A stretch of 64,000 bases of DNA from Vulcanimicrobium winogradskyi (GCA_003134965.1 PLDA01000003.1:434001-498000), one strand, 5' to 3'; positions 52,671-61,273 are shown, counted from the stretch's first letter. Translations and numbers: made by a program. The notes: generated by a model from the letters alone, not told the origin.

Positions 52671-53073
52671 GCCCCGCCCCGTCGAGGACGGCTTCGCCGC
52701 GCTGGTTCTCGACCCGCGTCTCGATGCGAATGCGCCGCCGCTCCGGGATCAGCTCCGTCACTTCCGCGGTCGCGGTCAACGTGTCGCCGATGAACACCGG
52801 GCGTTTGAACCGGAGCGACTGCTCGACGTAGATCCCGCCGGGCCGCTGGAGCAGCAGCCCGACGACGGTCGATAACAGGCTCGCCGTCAGCATCCCGTGC
52901 GCCGCGCGCTGCCCGAAGCGCGTCGTCTTCGCGTACTCGGCGTCCATGTGCAGCGGATAGTTGTCGCCGCTCACGCCCGCGAACAGCAGGATGTCGGCGT
53001 CGGTGATCGTCTTGGAGAAGCTGGTCGCATCGCCGATCCGAAAGTCCTCGAACGGTTTCTCTCCATAGCTCAT
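52648..53073 (-). CDS. MaoC-like hotdog-fold (R)-hydratase
   Basis: The 141-residue protein has the hydratase-2 signature: ILLFAGVSGDNYPLHMDAEY with catalytic Asp and His, and AAHGMLTASLLSTVVG. It would hydrate trans-2-enoyl thioesters. ATG 53073 overlaps the methyltransferase stop (ATGA). It is the last of four genes with 4-bp overlaps. Confidence 0.85.
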   Translation of the reverse strand: MSYGEKPFEDFRIGDATSFSKTITDADILLFAGVSGDNYPLHMDAEYAKTTRFGQRAAHGMLTASLLSTVVGLLLQRPGGIYVEQSLRFKRPVFIGDTLTATAEVTELIPERRRIRIETRVENQRGEAVLDGAGLIQKDER

Positions 53074-53777
53074 CGCCGCGCGGTTTCCGCATCGACGATG
53101 AGGAACCCCGGCTCCGTGCGGAACCTCGCCGCGAGTTTGGGATCGCGCGCATCGGCATCGGCGGTCGGCTGGGGCTCGTGCATCCCGCGCAGCACGAACC
53201 CTGCAGCGAGCATGTCCGCGACGATTCGCTGCAGCGGCCGGTGATAGTACGTCACCAGAACCGGCGCTCCGAAGCCGTGCCACGTCTCTTCGACCAGGCG
53301 CACCGCATGATAGTCATCGACGTCGCCGGCCGTCATGAGCGGATGGTGGGTCGATAACACCAGCCGCCCGCCGGGCCGCAATACCCGCGCGAACTCCCGC
53401 AGCGGCGCGCACCAGTCTTCGAGATAGTGCAGCGTGAGCGACGAGAGCACGAGGTCGGCCGACGCGTCGTCGAGCGGCAGCGGCTGCGCGAGATCGGCGT
53501 GCAGCACGCGCACCTGCTCACCGAGCCGTTCGCGCGCGAGCCGCACCATCGCCTCGCTCGCGTCGAGCGCGACGACGCGCGCGCCGTGATCCGCGAGCCA
53601 CGCGCTGTGCTCGCCCGCCGCGCAGCCGGCGTCGAGCACGTCGAGACCGCAAACCTCGCCCAGCAGCGCGCGCACAGCGGGACGTTCGTAAGCGGCGTTC
53701 GCGGCATTCGTCGCGCTGACGCGCGCGTACGCCGCGGCGAGCTCGGGCTCGTCGTAGAGCGGGTTCGGGCCGCTCAT
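53070..53777 (-). CDS. Class I SAM-dependent methyltransferase
   Basis: The 235-residue protein has the SAM-binding motif VLDAGCAAGEHSAWLADHGA, acidic loop VVALDAS, motif II with ADLVLSSLTLHYLEDW and motif III LRPGGRLVLSTHHPL. It is a UbiE/UbiG-like small-molecule methyltransferase with unknown substrate. ATG 53777 overlaps the cyclase stop (ATGA) and its own stop overlaps the MaoC start. Confidence 0.85.
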   Translation of the reverse strand: MSGPNPLYDEPELAAAYARVSATNAANAAYERPAVRALLGEVCGLDVLDAGCAAGEHSAWLADHGARVVALDASEAMVRLARERLGEQVRVLHADLAQPLPLDDASADLVLSSLTLHYLEDWCAPLREFARVLRPGGRLVLSTHHPLMTAGDVDDYHAVRLVEETWHGFGAPVLVTYYHRPLQRIVADMLAAGFVLRGMHEPQPTADADARDPKLAARFRTEPGFLIVDAETARR

Positions 53778-55582
53778 CGCGCCGGTTCGGCGGCCGGCGC
53801 CCCGATTCGCACGACCTCGACCGGCTCCGCGATCCCGCGCAAGGTGAGGGTTCCGCGTTCACCGGCGGGGAGGATCTCCGCGACGCGCGCATCGTCGGCG
53901 ATCGCCGCGGTCACCAGGAGTTCTCCCGGGGCGGCGGCGTGCCCGACCCGCGATGCGAGGTTGACGGTCGCGCCGAAGTAGTCGAGGCGGTCGTTCGCCC
54001 GCATCGCGATGCACGGTCCGCGGTGCATGCCGATGCGCAGGCGGAGCGGCGCGACGGCGCTGCCGAATCGCAGCGCCGCCAGGACGGCGTCCCGCGGGTC
54101 GACGAAGACGGCCATCACCGCGTCGCCGACCGTCTTCACGATCGCGCCGCGCTGCAGCACGATCACCTCGCGGAGCGCCTCGAAGTGGTCGTGCACGAGA
54201 CGGAACGCGCGAGCGTCGCCGGTCTCGCCGTACATCTGCGTCGAGCCGACGACGTCGGTGAACACGATCGTCAGCGAGCGGATCGCGAGCTCGATCCCGT
54301 CGGCCAGCACGTCGCTGGAGAACAGGTCGCGGAACGCCTGCAGTGCGGTCACGTCGGCCGCGGTCGCGATCTGATCGGAGAGCTCGGCTTCGGTGACGCG
54401 GACGACGGCCTCGCGTACCGACAGGTTGATCGCGTGAACGCGCACCGCACCGGCCCGTACGGTGGAGGTACCGGCGCGAACGCGAGTCGAGTCGATCCGC
54501 ACCTCGAGCATCCCGGCGCCGGCGTCCTCTTCCACGGTGAAGCGTGCTGCCCGGTCGGGAAGCGCCTGGATCACGTACGCGCCGGGCCGCAGCACGACGT
54601 CGAGCGCGGCGGCACCGAGCCCCCCCACCCGCGTCTGCGCGAGGGTCTGGCGCGCGCTCTGCGGTCCCGCGACGCAGTAGACGGGTGCCTCGCCGCTGCG
54701 TCCCGACGGCGAGGCGTCGAACGTGACCTCGACGTTGCGGTCGAAATCGGCCCCATAGGCGATCCCGCACTGATCGCAGTGAACCTCGCCTCCGAGACCG
54801 GCGAGCGAGGCGACGCGGTTCTTCTGGCCGCGGCAGCTCGGGCAGATCAGCGTCCACGAGAGGTCGAGCAGCCCGGCCCGGGTCGACGCGAGCATCGCCG
54901 CGAGCACGCGGTCGCGCGGCATCGACCAGCGGTCGGCGAGCACGTAGGGCCGCATTCGCGCGACGAACGCATCGTCGCCGTGCTCGACCAGCGCCGCCAG
55001 GCGCGCGGCGATCTCGGGCTCGTGCTCGGTATGCGGCCGCAGCGCCTCGAGCGCGTCGACGAAGCGCGTCACGCGCGTGATCCCGGCCGCCGGAACCTCG
55101 GGGACGCCCGCGAGCCCGGATGCGGGCGTCGGACCCGCCGCTCGAGCGCGCTCCGCCGCGAGCTCGTAGGCCCGCCCCGCCCCGGCTTTTCCACGCGCCA
55201 TGACCGCCGGTCCGAGCAGCGCGCCCAGGCCGTCGCGGGCGTCGAGTTCGACGGCGTGCTCGATCCGCGAGCCCGCTCCGTCGCCAACGACGTGCACGTC
55301 GCTGTTGAAGCGCACGAACGGCCCGCCCCGGAACCGGCGCTCGACCGAGACACGATACGGCGCCTCCCAGGTGAAGGGCGGTTCCTCCCACTCGATCGGG
55401 ACGGGACCGAAGCGCACGTGCGCGATCGTCACCGGTCCGCCCTCGGGCCGGGGTTCGAAGGTATAGCGCACCGGCGGCAGGCCGGCGTCACGGTTCACCG
55501 CGTCGGTGTCCGACACCGCACGCCAGAGCGCTTCGGGTGCGACGTCGAAACGGTAGGTGTAGTGGTCGGTGAAACGCTTCAC
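53774..55582 (-). CDS. Class III adenylate/guanylate cyclase with SRPBCC N-terminus and zinc-ribbon middle
   Basis: The 602-residue protein starts at GTG 55582, overlapping the previous stop (GTGA). Residues 1-150 form an SRPBCC/polyketide-cyclase-like lipid-binding fold. The middle region contains a zinc ribbon (Cys247, Cys250, Cys269, Cys272), as in DUF5939-type cyclases. Residues 435-595 form a class III cyclase domain with both metal aspartates, Asp443 (IVFTDVVGSTQMYGETGDAR) and Asp487 (VKTVGDAVMAVF). It should make a cyclic nucleotide in response to a small ligand or redox/metal cue. This housekeeping-region cyclase is unlike the Pycsar one. Confidence 0.85.
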   Translation of the reverse strand: MKRFTDHYTYRFDVAPEALWRAVSDTDAVNRDAGLPPVRYTFEPRPEGGPVTIAHVRFGPVPIEWEEPPFTWEAPYRVSVERRFRGGPFVRFNSDVHVVGDGAGSRIEHAVELDARDGLGALLGPAVMARGKAGAGRAYELAAERARAAGPTPASGLAGVPEVPAAGITRVTRFVDALEALRPHTEHEPEIAARLAALVEHGDDAFVARMRPYVLADRWSMPRDRVLAAMLASTRAGLLDLSWTLICPSCRGQKNRVASLAGLGGEVHCDQCGIAYGADFDRNVEVTFDASPSGRSGEAPVYCVAGPQSARQTLAQTRVGGLGAAALDVVLRPGAYVIQALPDRAARFTVEEDAGAGMLEVRIDSTRVRAGTSTVRAGAVRVHAINLSVREAVVRVTEAELSDQIATAADVTALQAFRDLFSSDVLADGIELAIRSLTIVFTDVVGSTQMYGETGDARAFRLVHDHFEALREVIVLQRGAIVKTVGDAVMAVFVDPRDAVLAALRFGSAVAPLRLRIGMHRGPCIAMRANDRLDYFGATVNLASRVGHAAAPGELLVTAAIADDARVAEILPAGERGTLTLRGIAEPVEVVRIGAPAAEPAR

Positions 55583-56010
55583 GCGATGGCGGCGAGGCCC
55601 GCCCGCGCGACGACGATATCCTCGTCGACCGTTCCGCTGCTGACGCCGATCGCGCCGACGACGACACCGTCGACGACGATCGGGAAGCCGCCCCCGATCC
55701 CGGTGAGCCGGTCCGCCGCCAGAGCAAGGCGGACGGTCATCATCGGATCGCCGCCCCCCTCTTCCGCCGTCGGGCGCTTGCGGGTCGCCGCCGAGACCGC
55801 TTTCGTCAGCGCGATCGAGATCGAGCCGATCCGCGCCCCGTCGCCGCGGCCGAAAGCGAGCAGGTGTCCGCCGGAGTCGACCACGGCGACACATTCCGGC
55901 ACCCCGATCCGGTCCGCGTCGGCGAGCGCAGCGTCCAGGATCGAGCGCGCCCCGGCCGCGGTGAGGAACAGGGCGGAAGCGACATACGTTGTACGCGAAG
56001 AGTCTGACAC
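55579..56010 (-). CDS. GlcG/HbpS-family (DUF336) protein
   Basis: The 143-residue protein has the family core: ARSILDAALADADRIGVPEC, VAVVDSGGHLLAFGRGDGA, TGIGGGFPIVVDGVVVGAIG, VSSGTVDEDI. HbpS/GlcG proteins bind haem or small organics and often accompany sensors. GTG 56010 is the first usual start codon. However, the strong GGAGGGAGGGGAG upstream points to an in-frame ATC nearer to it, so the true N-terminus is uncertain. First gene of the overlapping four-gene operon. Confidence 0.8.
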   Translation of the reverse strand: MSDSSRTTYVASALFLTAAGARSILDAALADADRIGVPECVAVVDSGGHLLAFGRGDGARIGSISIALTKAVSAATRKRPTAEEGGGDPMMTVRLALAADRLTGIGGGFPIVVDGVVVGAIGVSSGTVDEDIVVARAGLAAIA

Positions 56011-56058
56011 GATGACGCCGCTTTTGATCGTTCTCCCCTCCCTCCTGTCCGAGCTCGC

Positions 56059-56781
56059 GTGATCGCCGCAGACGTCCAGTTCCGGACGACGGCAAACGCG
56101 GCTGCCGCCGCCTTCGCCCAAGCGCCTCCGTACCTCGCCTACAAGACCGACGTCGTCGTCGACGTCCCCTCGCTGCGCCGCCACAAGGTCATCTCCCGCG
56201 AGGTCGAGACCCGCACCCGTGACGACTCCGCCGTGCTACAGGACCTGCCGCGCGGTCAGCGCCAGTACGCGCACAGCTTCCCGCTGATCCCGACCTTCGA
56301 CGCGATCTCGTACTTCCGTGTCACCTTCAGCGGCAGCCAGCGCGATACGCTCAGCTACGTCGAACCCGGGCAGGTCATCACGTTCAAAGACCCGCGCGAG
56401 ACCTCGCATGCGGATGTGGTGGTCGTGTCGCTGCGCTATTACCGCGCCGCGTACGCCGACGACTCGAACGATCGCATCGCGCACATCGTGATGGATCCGT
56501 TGCCGACCCTCACGCGCGGGAACAACTCGGACTTCTACATTCACGACGTGTACGTCGACACGGCGTCGAACCTGCCGACACGCGTCGTCTACATCGGCCC
56601 GACGACGACGTTCGCCTGCGACTACCAGGTCGTCGAGGGACATTGGCTGGTCACGCACGCGACCTACGTGCACACGTTCTACGGGCCCCTCCGGATGGGC
56701 CGCGTCACCGGCAGCGCCGAAGCGACGAACCACGACTTCTCGTTCCCGGCGACGCCGGCCGATCCGAAGCTGGCGCAATAG
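56059..56781 (+). CDS. Uncharacterised exported-type protein
   Basis: This 240-residue protein, from GTG 56059, has beta-rich sequence with YKTDVVVDVPSLRRHKVISR and DFYIHDVYVDTASNLPTRVV. It resembles outer-layer proteins with a LolA-like fold, though without a clear signal peptide. It is divergent from the GlcG-cyclase operon with only 48 bp between starts. A perfect hairpin follows it. Function unknown. Confidence 0.6.
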   Translation: MIAADVQFRTTANAAAAAFAQAPPYLAYKTDVVVDVPSLRRHKVISREVETRTRDDSAVLQDLPRGQRQYAHSFPLIPTFDAISYFRVTFSGSQRDTLSYVEPGQVITFKDPRETSHADVVVVSLRYYRAAYADDSNDRIAHIVMDPLPTLTRGNNSDFYIHDVYVDTASNLPTRVVYIGPTTTFACDYQVVEGHWLVTHATYVHTFYGPLRMGRVTGSAEATNHDFSFPATPADPKLAQ

Positions 56782-56785
56782 CACG

Positions 56786-56811
56786 ACGGGCGAGCCTAGC
56801 GGCTCGCCCGT
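56786..56811. terminator. Hairpin between convergent transcription units
   Basis: ACGGGCGAGCC and GGCTCGCCCGT pair perfectly (11 bp, 4-nt loop). It separates the plus-strand gene ending at 56781 from the minus-strand tRNA-Ser. No T run follows on the plus side, so it may act as a bidirectional barrier or with Rho. Confidence 0.6.
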
Positions 56812-56820
56812 TCGCGTTCG

Positions 56821-56911
56821 TGGCGGAGAGGGTGAGATTCGAACTCACGGAACGCTATCAACGTTCGCCCGCTTTCGAGGCGGGTGCCTTCAACCACTCG
56901 ACCACCTCTCC
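56821..56911 (-). tRNA. tRNA-Ser (anticodon CGA)
   Basis: A class II tRNA with acceptor GGAGAGG / CCTCTCC, D-loop with GTCGAGTGGTTGAAGGC, anticodon loop CTCGAAA, a long variable arm, T loop GTTCGAATC and encoded CCA. It reads UCG codons. Its 5' end overlaps the last codons of tadA by about 22 bp. Confidence 0.92.
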
Positions 56912-57336
56912 GTGCGGCGCTTCTCCGCGAAGAACTCACGAAGCTGCGCTGCGGTTTCTTCCGCGAGCACCCCGTCGACCACGTCGACGCGATGGTTCAC
57001 GGCGGCCGATCCGAGTATATCGATGACCGACCCCGCGGCCCCTCCCTTCGGATCGCTGCACCCGTACACGAGCCGCTCGATGCGCGCCGCGGCGAGCGCG
57101 CCCGCGCACATCGGACACGGCTCCTTCGTCACGTAGAGCGAGCCCCCGATGCGCCATCGGCCGAGCGCTTCGGCGGCCGCTCGAACGGCGAGCATCTCAG
57201 CGTGCGCGGTCGGATCCGGGCGGCGCTCCTTCTCGTTGCGCGCCTCGAACGAGCGCCCGTCGACGACCAGCACGGCGCCGATCGGGACGTCACCGGCGGC
57301 GGCCGCCTCGGCGGCCAGCGCGATCGCGCGGCGCAT
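56890..57336 (-). CDS. tadA: tRNA-specific adenosine deaminase
   Basis: From ATG 57336 the protein is 148 residues with zinc/catalytic motifs HAE (His45, Glu47) and PCPMCAG (Cys74, Cys77). TadA converts adenosine 34 to inosine in tRNA-Arg(ACG); that tRNA gene is at 61200-61273. The ATG is slightly late for the family (EDWLH precedes it and looks coding), so a non-ATG start a few codons upstream is possible. Further upstream codons belong to tRNA-Arg(CCG). The 3' end runs 22 bp into the tRNA-Ser gene. Confidence 0.88.
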   Translation of the reverse strand: MRRAIALAAEAAAAGDVPIGAVLVVDGRSFEARNEKERRPDPTAHAEMLAVRAAAEALGRWRIGGSLYVTKEPCPMCAGALAAARIERLVYGCSDPKGGAAGSVIDILGSAAVNHRVDVVDGVLAEETAAQLREFFAEKRRTERWSSG

Positions 57337-57388
57337 GTGCAGCCAGTCCTCGGCGGCAGCCGAACGCTCGGCCTCGGTGGGGGAAACG

Positions 57389-57462
57389 TGCTCCCGGCCC
57401 GGCTCGAACGGGCAACCTTCGCCTTCGGAGGGCGACACTCTATCCAATTGAGCTACGGGAGC
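57389..57462 (-). tRNA. tRNA-Arg (anticodon CCG)
   Basis: Acceptor GCTCCCG / CGGGAGC, D arm AGCTCAATTGGATAGAGT, anticodon loop CTCCGAA, T arm with GTTCGAGCC, discriminator A. CCA is not encoded. It reads CGG. It lies 53 bp upstream of the tadA start, in the same direction. Confidence 0.92.
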
Positions 57463-57487
57463 AGCCTACATCTCGCCGCGATCGGCT

Positions 57488-57754
57488 TTACCGGCCGCGG
57501 TCTTCTGTGGCGGCGGGTCCGGCGGGGCCCGGGCCGGCGGGGCCGGTAGTGGGCAGGTGCTTGAAGAGGTCCAGCTTGTGCTCGACCAGGCCGCGGTAGA
57601 ACTTGCGGACGCAATCGGGATGCCCGAAGAAATACGTCCGAGCGTACGCCAAATCGTCTCCCGAGCTGTCCGGCACGTAGTGGCTGATTTCGATCTCTTC
57701 CATCTGCGCCCGGTCTACCGGGTGCGGACAGAAATCGCAGGGGATCGTTGACAT
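57488..57754 (-). CDS. Small zinc-finger-like protein
   Basis: This 88-residue protein begins MSTIPCDFCPHPVDRAQMEE, with a CxxC pair, and later has FFGHPDCVRKFYRGLVEHKL, supplying His and Cys. Together these could bind one zinc ion. The C-terminal tail is Gly/Pro/Ala-rich and probably disordered. It sits between two tRNA genes in the same orientation. Function unknown. Confidence 0.65.
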   Translation of the reverse strand: MSTIPCDFCPHPVDRAQMEEIEISHYVPDSSGDDLAYARTYFFGHPDCVRKFYRGLVEHKLDLFKHLPTTGPAGPGPAGPAATEDRGR

Positions 57755-57773
57755 GAGGTACCTCGAGAAAAAC

Positions 57774-57845
57774 TGACTCGGGTAGGATTTGAACCTACGA
57801 CCTAGGGCTTATGAGTCCCCCGCTCTACCGCTGAGCTACCGAGCC
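57774..57845 (-). tRNA. tRNA with CAT anticodon (Met, or Ile2)
   Basis: Acceptor GGCTCGG / CCGAGTC, D arm AGCTCAGCGGTAGAGC, anticodon loop CTCATAA, T loop GTTCAAATC, discriminator A. The acceptor starts with a paired G-C, so it is not initiator tRNA. Elongator Met and lysidine-modified Ile cannot be told apart here with certainty. Confidence 0.88.
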
Positions 57846-57853
57846 GTTACCGT

Positions 57854-57875
57854 GTCATCCTGAGCTTGCCGAAGG
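57854..57875. repeat. REP-like element 2
   Basis: GTCATCCTGAGCTTGCCGAA lies just upstream of the CAT tRNA and matches the elements at 51271 and 62988 apart from single changes. Confidence 0.6.
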
Positions 57876-57980
57876 GGGCTCCCGAACGAACGGACGTCGA
57901 TTATCCAGAACCCGTCAAGAACCTCTCGGGGTGCACCTTCACGGCAGGTTCAGAACGACTCGTACCGCTAAAGTCCCCGC

Positions 57981-59618
57981 GTGACGAACCGGGTGGTAAT
58001 CACTGCAGCGGTCGGCCTGTGGGCCGTCGCCCTTTCTCTCGGCGTTGCTCGGCCTGCGCGAGCCGTCGGCGCGGCCGCGGACCTTCGACCCGGAGCTACC
58101 CATGCGGTCGTCTTCGCGTCGGCGCCGCTATCGCGGTACGCCGCCTTCGTTGGAAGCCCCGAGACCCTGGTCACGACCTATCGCGTGGTGCCGAAAACGC
58201 CGGCCCCGGCAAGCTCACCAACTTCGGCGCCGACTCCGGCAGCGGCCGCAGAGCGCGAGCCGCTCGAGCCGAGCGAGGAGACGACGTATCGCCGCGGAGC
58301 GCTCTATCACGAGATCGGCCGCGGCGCCGGCGTCAGCGTCGAATCCGGCTTCAACGGGCACTCGTATTGGTCGTCGAACGAAAACCGCTACGTGGTGACC
58401 GCGCTGGAAGACGCAGCTCGCCGCGCGATCACCTCGAACGCGCTCGACAGCGGCGGCGTCATCCCCGAAGGGACTGCGACGCGCGAGATGGGGTCCGAGA
58501 CGGTCGACGGAACGCCGGCGGACATTGTGCGCGTCACGCCGCCTGGCGGGATGAGCGCCGACCTCGCGATCGATCACGCGACGGGGGCGCTTCGCCGCAT
58601 CGTGTTCGATCCGGAGGACCGTTACCGGCACGCGACGGTGCACATCATCGACTACAAAGAGATCGCGCCCGGCGTGAGGGTTCCCGCGCACTTCCGGTTC
58701 GGCAACGGGCCGCAGCACGAGCTCGTGCGCGGCGCGGTTCAAGCGGTCTCGGATGCGGAGCTGGCCGCGCCGTCGCCGAGCTCCGCCTGGGCGTTCGGCA
58801 ACGGCGATTCCGTCCCGATCCAAGTCCAGCGCGGGACGAGAATCGGGCGCCGCGTGATCGTGCGCGCGTCGATCAACGGCCACCCCGGAGACTTCTTACT
58901 CGACTCCGGCGCGGGCCTGATCCTGCTGTATCAGCCCTACGCGCGATCGCTGGGCTTGTCGATGCTGGGGCGGACCTCGTACTCCGGCGTCGCCGGCGGC
59001 GTGAACACGGCCCGGTTCGCTCGCGCCGAAACGATCGCCGTGGGCGATAATACGCTCTCGAATGTCGTCGTCGCCGTTTCTGAGCGCGATCCGAGCGATA
59101 AGGCTCCGTACGACGGGATCCTCGGGTTCGATCTGCTGGCGGGCGCGCTCGTGCATGTCGACTTGGTGAAGGGTGCGGTCACGTTCGGAGACCCGACACA
59201 GTTCCAGCCGACGATCGAGAAAGGCGCGTACGCGTTCCCGGTCAATCTCGCCGACAACACTCCCGAAGTGCTGGTGAAAATCGGGAATTACACGACCCGC
59301 GCCACGATCGATACCGGCGATGACCATTTCGCGACGTTGAGCGACAACCTCATCACCAGCGGCCGGCTCGTCTCACTCCCCCTCGGTACGATCTACTTCA
59401 CCGGCGTCGACGGTATAACGCCGGAACCCGCGACCTGCTACAAGCTCAACGAGATCTCGGTCGGACCGTACCGGTATCAGGGTGCCTCCGTCTGCCTCGC
59501 AAAGGAAGCCGTCTTCGGCAAGGACGGCGGCTTGATCGGATTCGATTTCCTTCGTCACTTCAACTGGACGTTCGACTACACTCGCAGCCACGTCGTCATG
59601 ACGCCGAACGGGCAGTAG
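57981..59618 (+). CDS. Exported retropepsin-like aspartic protease, paralogue 1
   Basis: The 545-residue protein from GTG 57981 has a signal peptide (VVITAAVGLWAVALSLGVAR, cut near ARA). Residues 100-280 form a beta-rich domain. Two pepsin/retropepsin-like lobes follow: GHPGDFLLDSGAGLILLYQP (Asp308) with GILGFDLL, and TTRATIDTGDDHFATLSDNL (Asp444) with LIGFDFLRHF. One Asp per lobe is the clan AA arrangement. The next gene is a tandem paralogue 3 bp downstream. Substrates are unknown. Confidence 0.8.
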   Translation: MTNRVVITAAVGLWAVALSLGVARPARAVGAAADLRPGATHAVVFASAPLSRYAAFVGSPETLVTTYRVVPKTPAPASSPTSAPTPAAAAEREPLEPSEETTYRRGALYHEIGRGAGVSVESGFNGHSYWSSNENRYVVTALEDAARRAITSNALDSGGVIPEGTATREMGSETVDGTPADIVRVTPPGGMSADLAIDHATGALRRIVFDPEDRYRHATVHIIDYKEIAPGVRVPAHFRFGNGPQHELVRGAVQAVSDAELAAPSPSSAWAFGNGDSVPIQVQRGTRIGRRVIVRASINGHPGDFLLDSGAGLILLYQPYARSLGLSMLGRTSYSGVAGGVNTARFARAETIAVGDNTLSNVVVAVSERDPSDKAPYDGILGFDLLAGALVHVDLVKGAVTFGDPTQFQPTIEKGAYAFPVNLADNTPEVLVKIGNYTTRATIDTGDDHFATLSDNLITSGRLVSLPLGTIYFTGVDGITPEPATCYKLNEISVGPYRYQGASVCLAKEAVFGKDGGLIGFDFLRHFNWTFDYTRSHVVMTPNGQ

Positions 59619-59621
59619 CTC

Positions 59622-61148
59622 GTGGGGGCTCGTACAGCAGGCACCGTCGCCGCGATACTTTTCGCAACGGCCCTTCCGGGCGCTGCCTCGGCCGCCGACG
59701 ACGCCGCCGCGCTGATGGCGAAACACGCCTCCTACGTCGGCTGGCATGCCGGCGACGGCGTCGTCAAGACGCTCAAGCAGACCGGCGAAGCGACACGCGA
59801 CGGCAAGCTGCTCCGCAGCTTCACCTCGTTACGATACGGGATCGCTTACCGTGATACGTTCGTCGAAGCCAGCGGCATACAGTACGACGAGGGCTTCACC
59901 GGCAACATCGCATGGACGTCGAACGAGAACGGCTTCACGGTTCGCGCGATCGGCGAGGTCGTCCGCGCGCAGTTCGCCGTCGACGCGCTCTTCGCCGAAG
60001 CCACCGCGACGAATGAGTTCACCGCAGCCCTTCGGCGCAACGAGAAGGTTGACGGGATCGACTGCGCCGTCGTTCACCTCACCTCGCAAGTCGGTCTTCC
60101 GATCGACGTCTACGTCGACCCGGCGAACGGCGCGTACCGGCGGGCCGTGATCGATCCGGACGGTAAATATGAGGACTCGTTCGACGGACTCGCCTACACC
60201 GCGGCCGAGGGAAAGCGTTTCCTCTCAGCGTGGCACCACGGCGAGTCGAAGACCCGCTACGCCTATACGAAGGTCGAACCCAACGCCAAGATACAACCGG
60301 ACGAGCTGCGCCCGCCGAAACAGACCGCAACCTGGACGTTCGGCGAGGCGCCGGCGCAGATCGAGTACACGGACCAGCCGGCGCCCCGCATTTACATCGA
60401 CCTGATCGTGAACGGGCACAAAGGGAAGTTCATCCTCGACACCGGCGCGGCGAATACCGCGATGGTCGACTCGTTTGTTCGCGCCGTCGGCGGGACGCGG
60501 TTCGGCACCACCGCGATCGGTGGCATCGGCGGGAACGCGGCGCGGGCGAACCTCTTCCGGGTCGATACGATCGCAGTCGGCGGATCTACCATGCACGATG
60601 TGATCGTGTCCAGCGGGCTCGACGAACAGGACTTCGCGCATCTCGGTGTCGTCGGTATCGTCGGATTCGATCTGTTCGCCGCTTCCGTCGCGGAGCTGAG
60701 CCTGGACACGAAGACGCTCCATATGATGGACCCCGCCAAGGTCGCGCCCGACGAGCACGCAGGGATCGTTGTCCGCGTGGACCTCTCGGACTTCCACATT
60801 CGAACGCCGATGCGACTCGACGACAAGTTCGACGTCATCGCCACCCTGGACAGCGGTAACCCCGCCGACGTTCTTTTCTCACGGGACCTCATCAAACGCG
60901 AGCACCTCGACTTCACCACCCGTTACGAAGGCTACATCAGCGGGATCGGCGGGAGCGAGCTCGTGCACTGCGGCAAGCTAAGGTCTCTCGCCCTCGGGCC
61001 CGTTCGCTATACGACGCCGACCGCGTGCGATTCCGCCTCGTTCGCGCGCAACGAGATACTGGTCGGTCTCGACTTCATGCGTGCATTCAACTTCGTGTTC
61101 GACTATCCGGACGGGATCATCGTCATGATCCCTCGCAAGAACTACTGA
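59622..61148 (+). CDS. Exported retropepsin-like aspartic protease, paralogue 2
   Basis: The 508-residue protein from GTG 59622 has a signal peptide (TVAAILFATALPGAASA), a beta-rich N-terminal domain similar to its neighbour's (GIQYDEGFTGNIAWTSNENG against SGFNGHSYWSSNENRY), and two lobes. The first, NGHKGKFILDTGAANTAMVD, has Asp273; the second, FDVIATLDSGNPADVLFSRD, is also complete. GFDLF and GLDFMRAF are the second strands of the lobes. It starts 3 bp after paralogue 1 and is followed by a strong hairpin. Duplication and divergence are evident. Confidence 0.8.
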   Translation: MGARTAGTVAAILFATALPGAASAADDAAALMAKHASYVGWHAGDGVVKTLKQTGEATRDGKLLRSFTSLRYGIAYRDTFVEASGIQYDEGFTGNIAWTSNENGFTVRAIGEVVRAQFAVDALFAEATATNEFTAALRRNEKVDGIDCAVVHLTSQVGLPIDVYVDPANGAYRRAVIDPDGKYEDSFDGLAYTAAEGKRFLSAWHHGESKTRYAYTKVEPNAKIQPDELRPPKQTATWTFGEAPAQIEYTDQPAPRIYIDLIVNGHKGKFILDTGAANTAMVDSFVRAVGGTRFGTTAIGGIGGNAARANLFRVDTIAVGGSTMHDVIVSSGLDEQDFAHLGVVGIVGFDLFAASVAELSLDTKTLHMMDPAKVAPDEHAGIVVRVDLSDFHIRTPMRLDDKFDVIATLDSGNPADVLFSRDLIKREHLDFTTRYEGYISGIGGSELVHCGKLRSLALGPVRYTTPTACDSASFARNEILVGLDFMRAFNFVFDYPDGIIVMIPRKNY

Positions 61149-61162
61149 CGCGAACGAAGAAA

Positions 61163-61183
61163 CCCGCGCGTTCACCGCGCGGG
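61163..61183. terminator. Terminator hairpin after the aspartic protease pair
   Basis: CCCGCGCG and CGCGCGGG (8 bp, loop TTCAC) are extended by flanking GAAGA / TCTTC, forming a longer imperfect stem. It lies between the plus-strand genes and the minus-strand tRNA-Arg and can serve both directions. Confidence 0.7.
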
Positions 61184-61199
61184 CCTCTTCATGAAAACG

Positions 61200-61273
61200 T
61201 GCGGTCGGAGGGACTCGAACCCCCAACCTACAAGTTCGTAGCCTGTTGCTCTATCCAATTGAGCTACGACCGC
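61200..61273 (-). tRNA. tRNA-Arg (anticodon ACG)
   Basis: Acceptor GCGGTCG / CGACCGC, D arm AGCTCAATTGGATAGAGC, anticodon loop CTACGAA, T loop GTTCGAGTC, discriminator A. This is the substrate of TadA, whose gene is at 56890; A34 becomes inosine to read CGU, CGC and CGA. Confidence 0.93.

Noticed and set aside
53939..56062. Long plus-strand open frame (707 codons) opposite the cyclase operon
   Set aside because: It is the high-GC antisense shadow of four well-supported minus-strand genes; its composition is Arg/His/Asp-rich with no domain.
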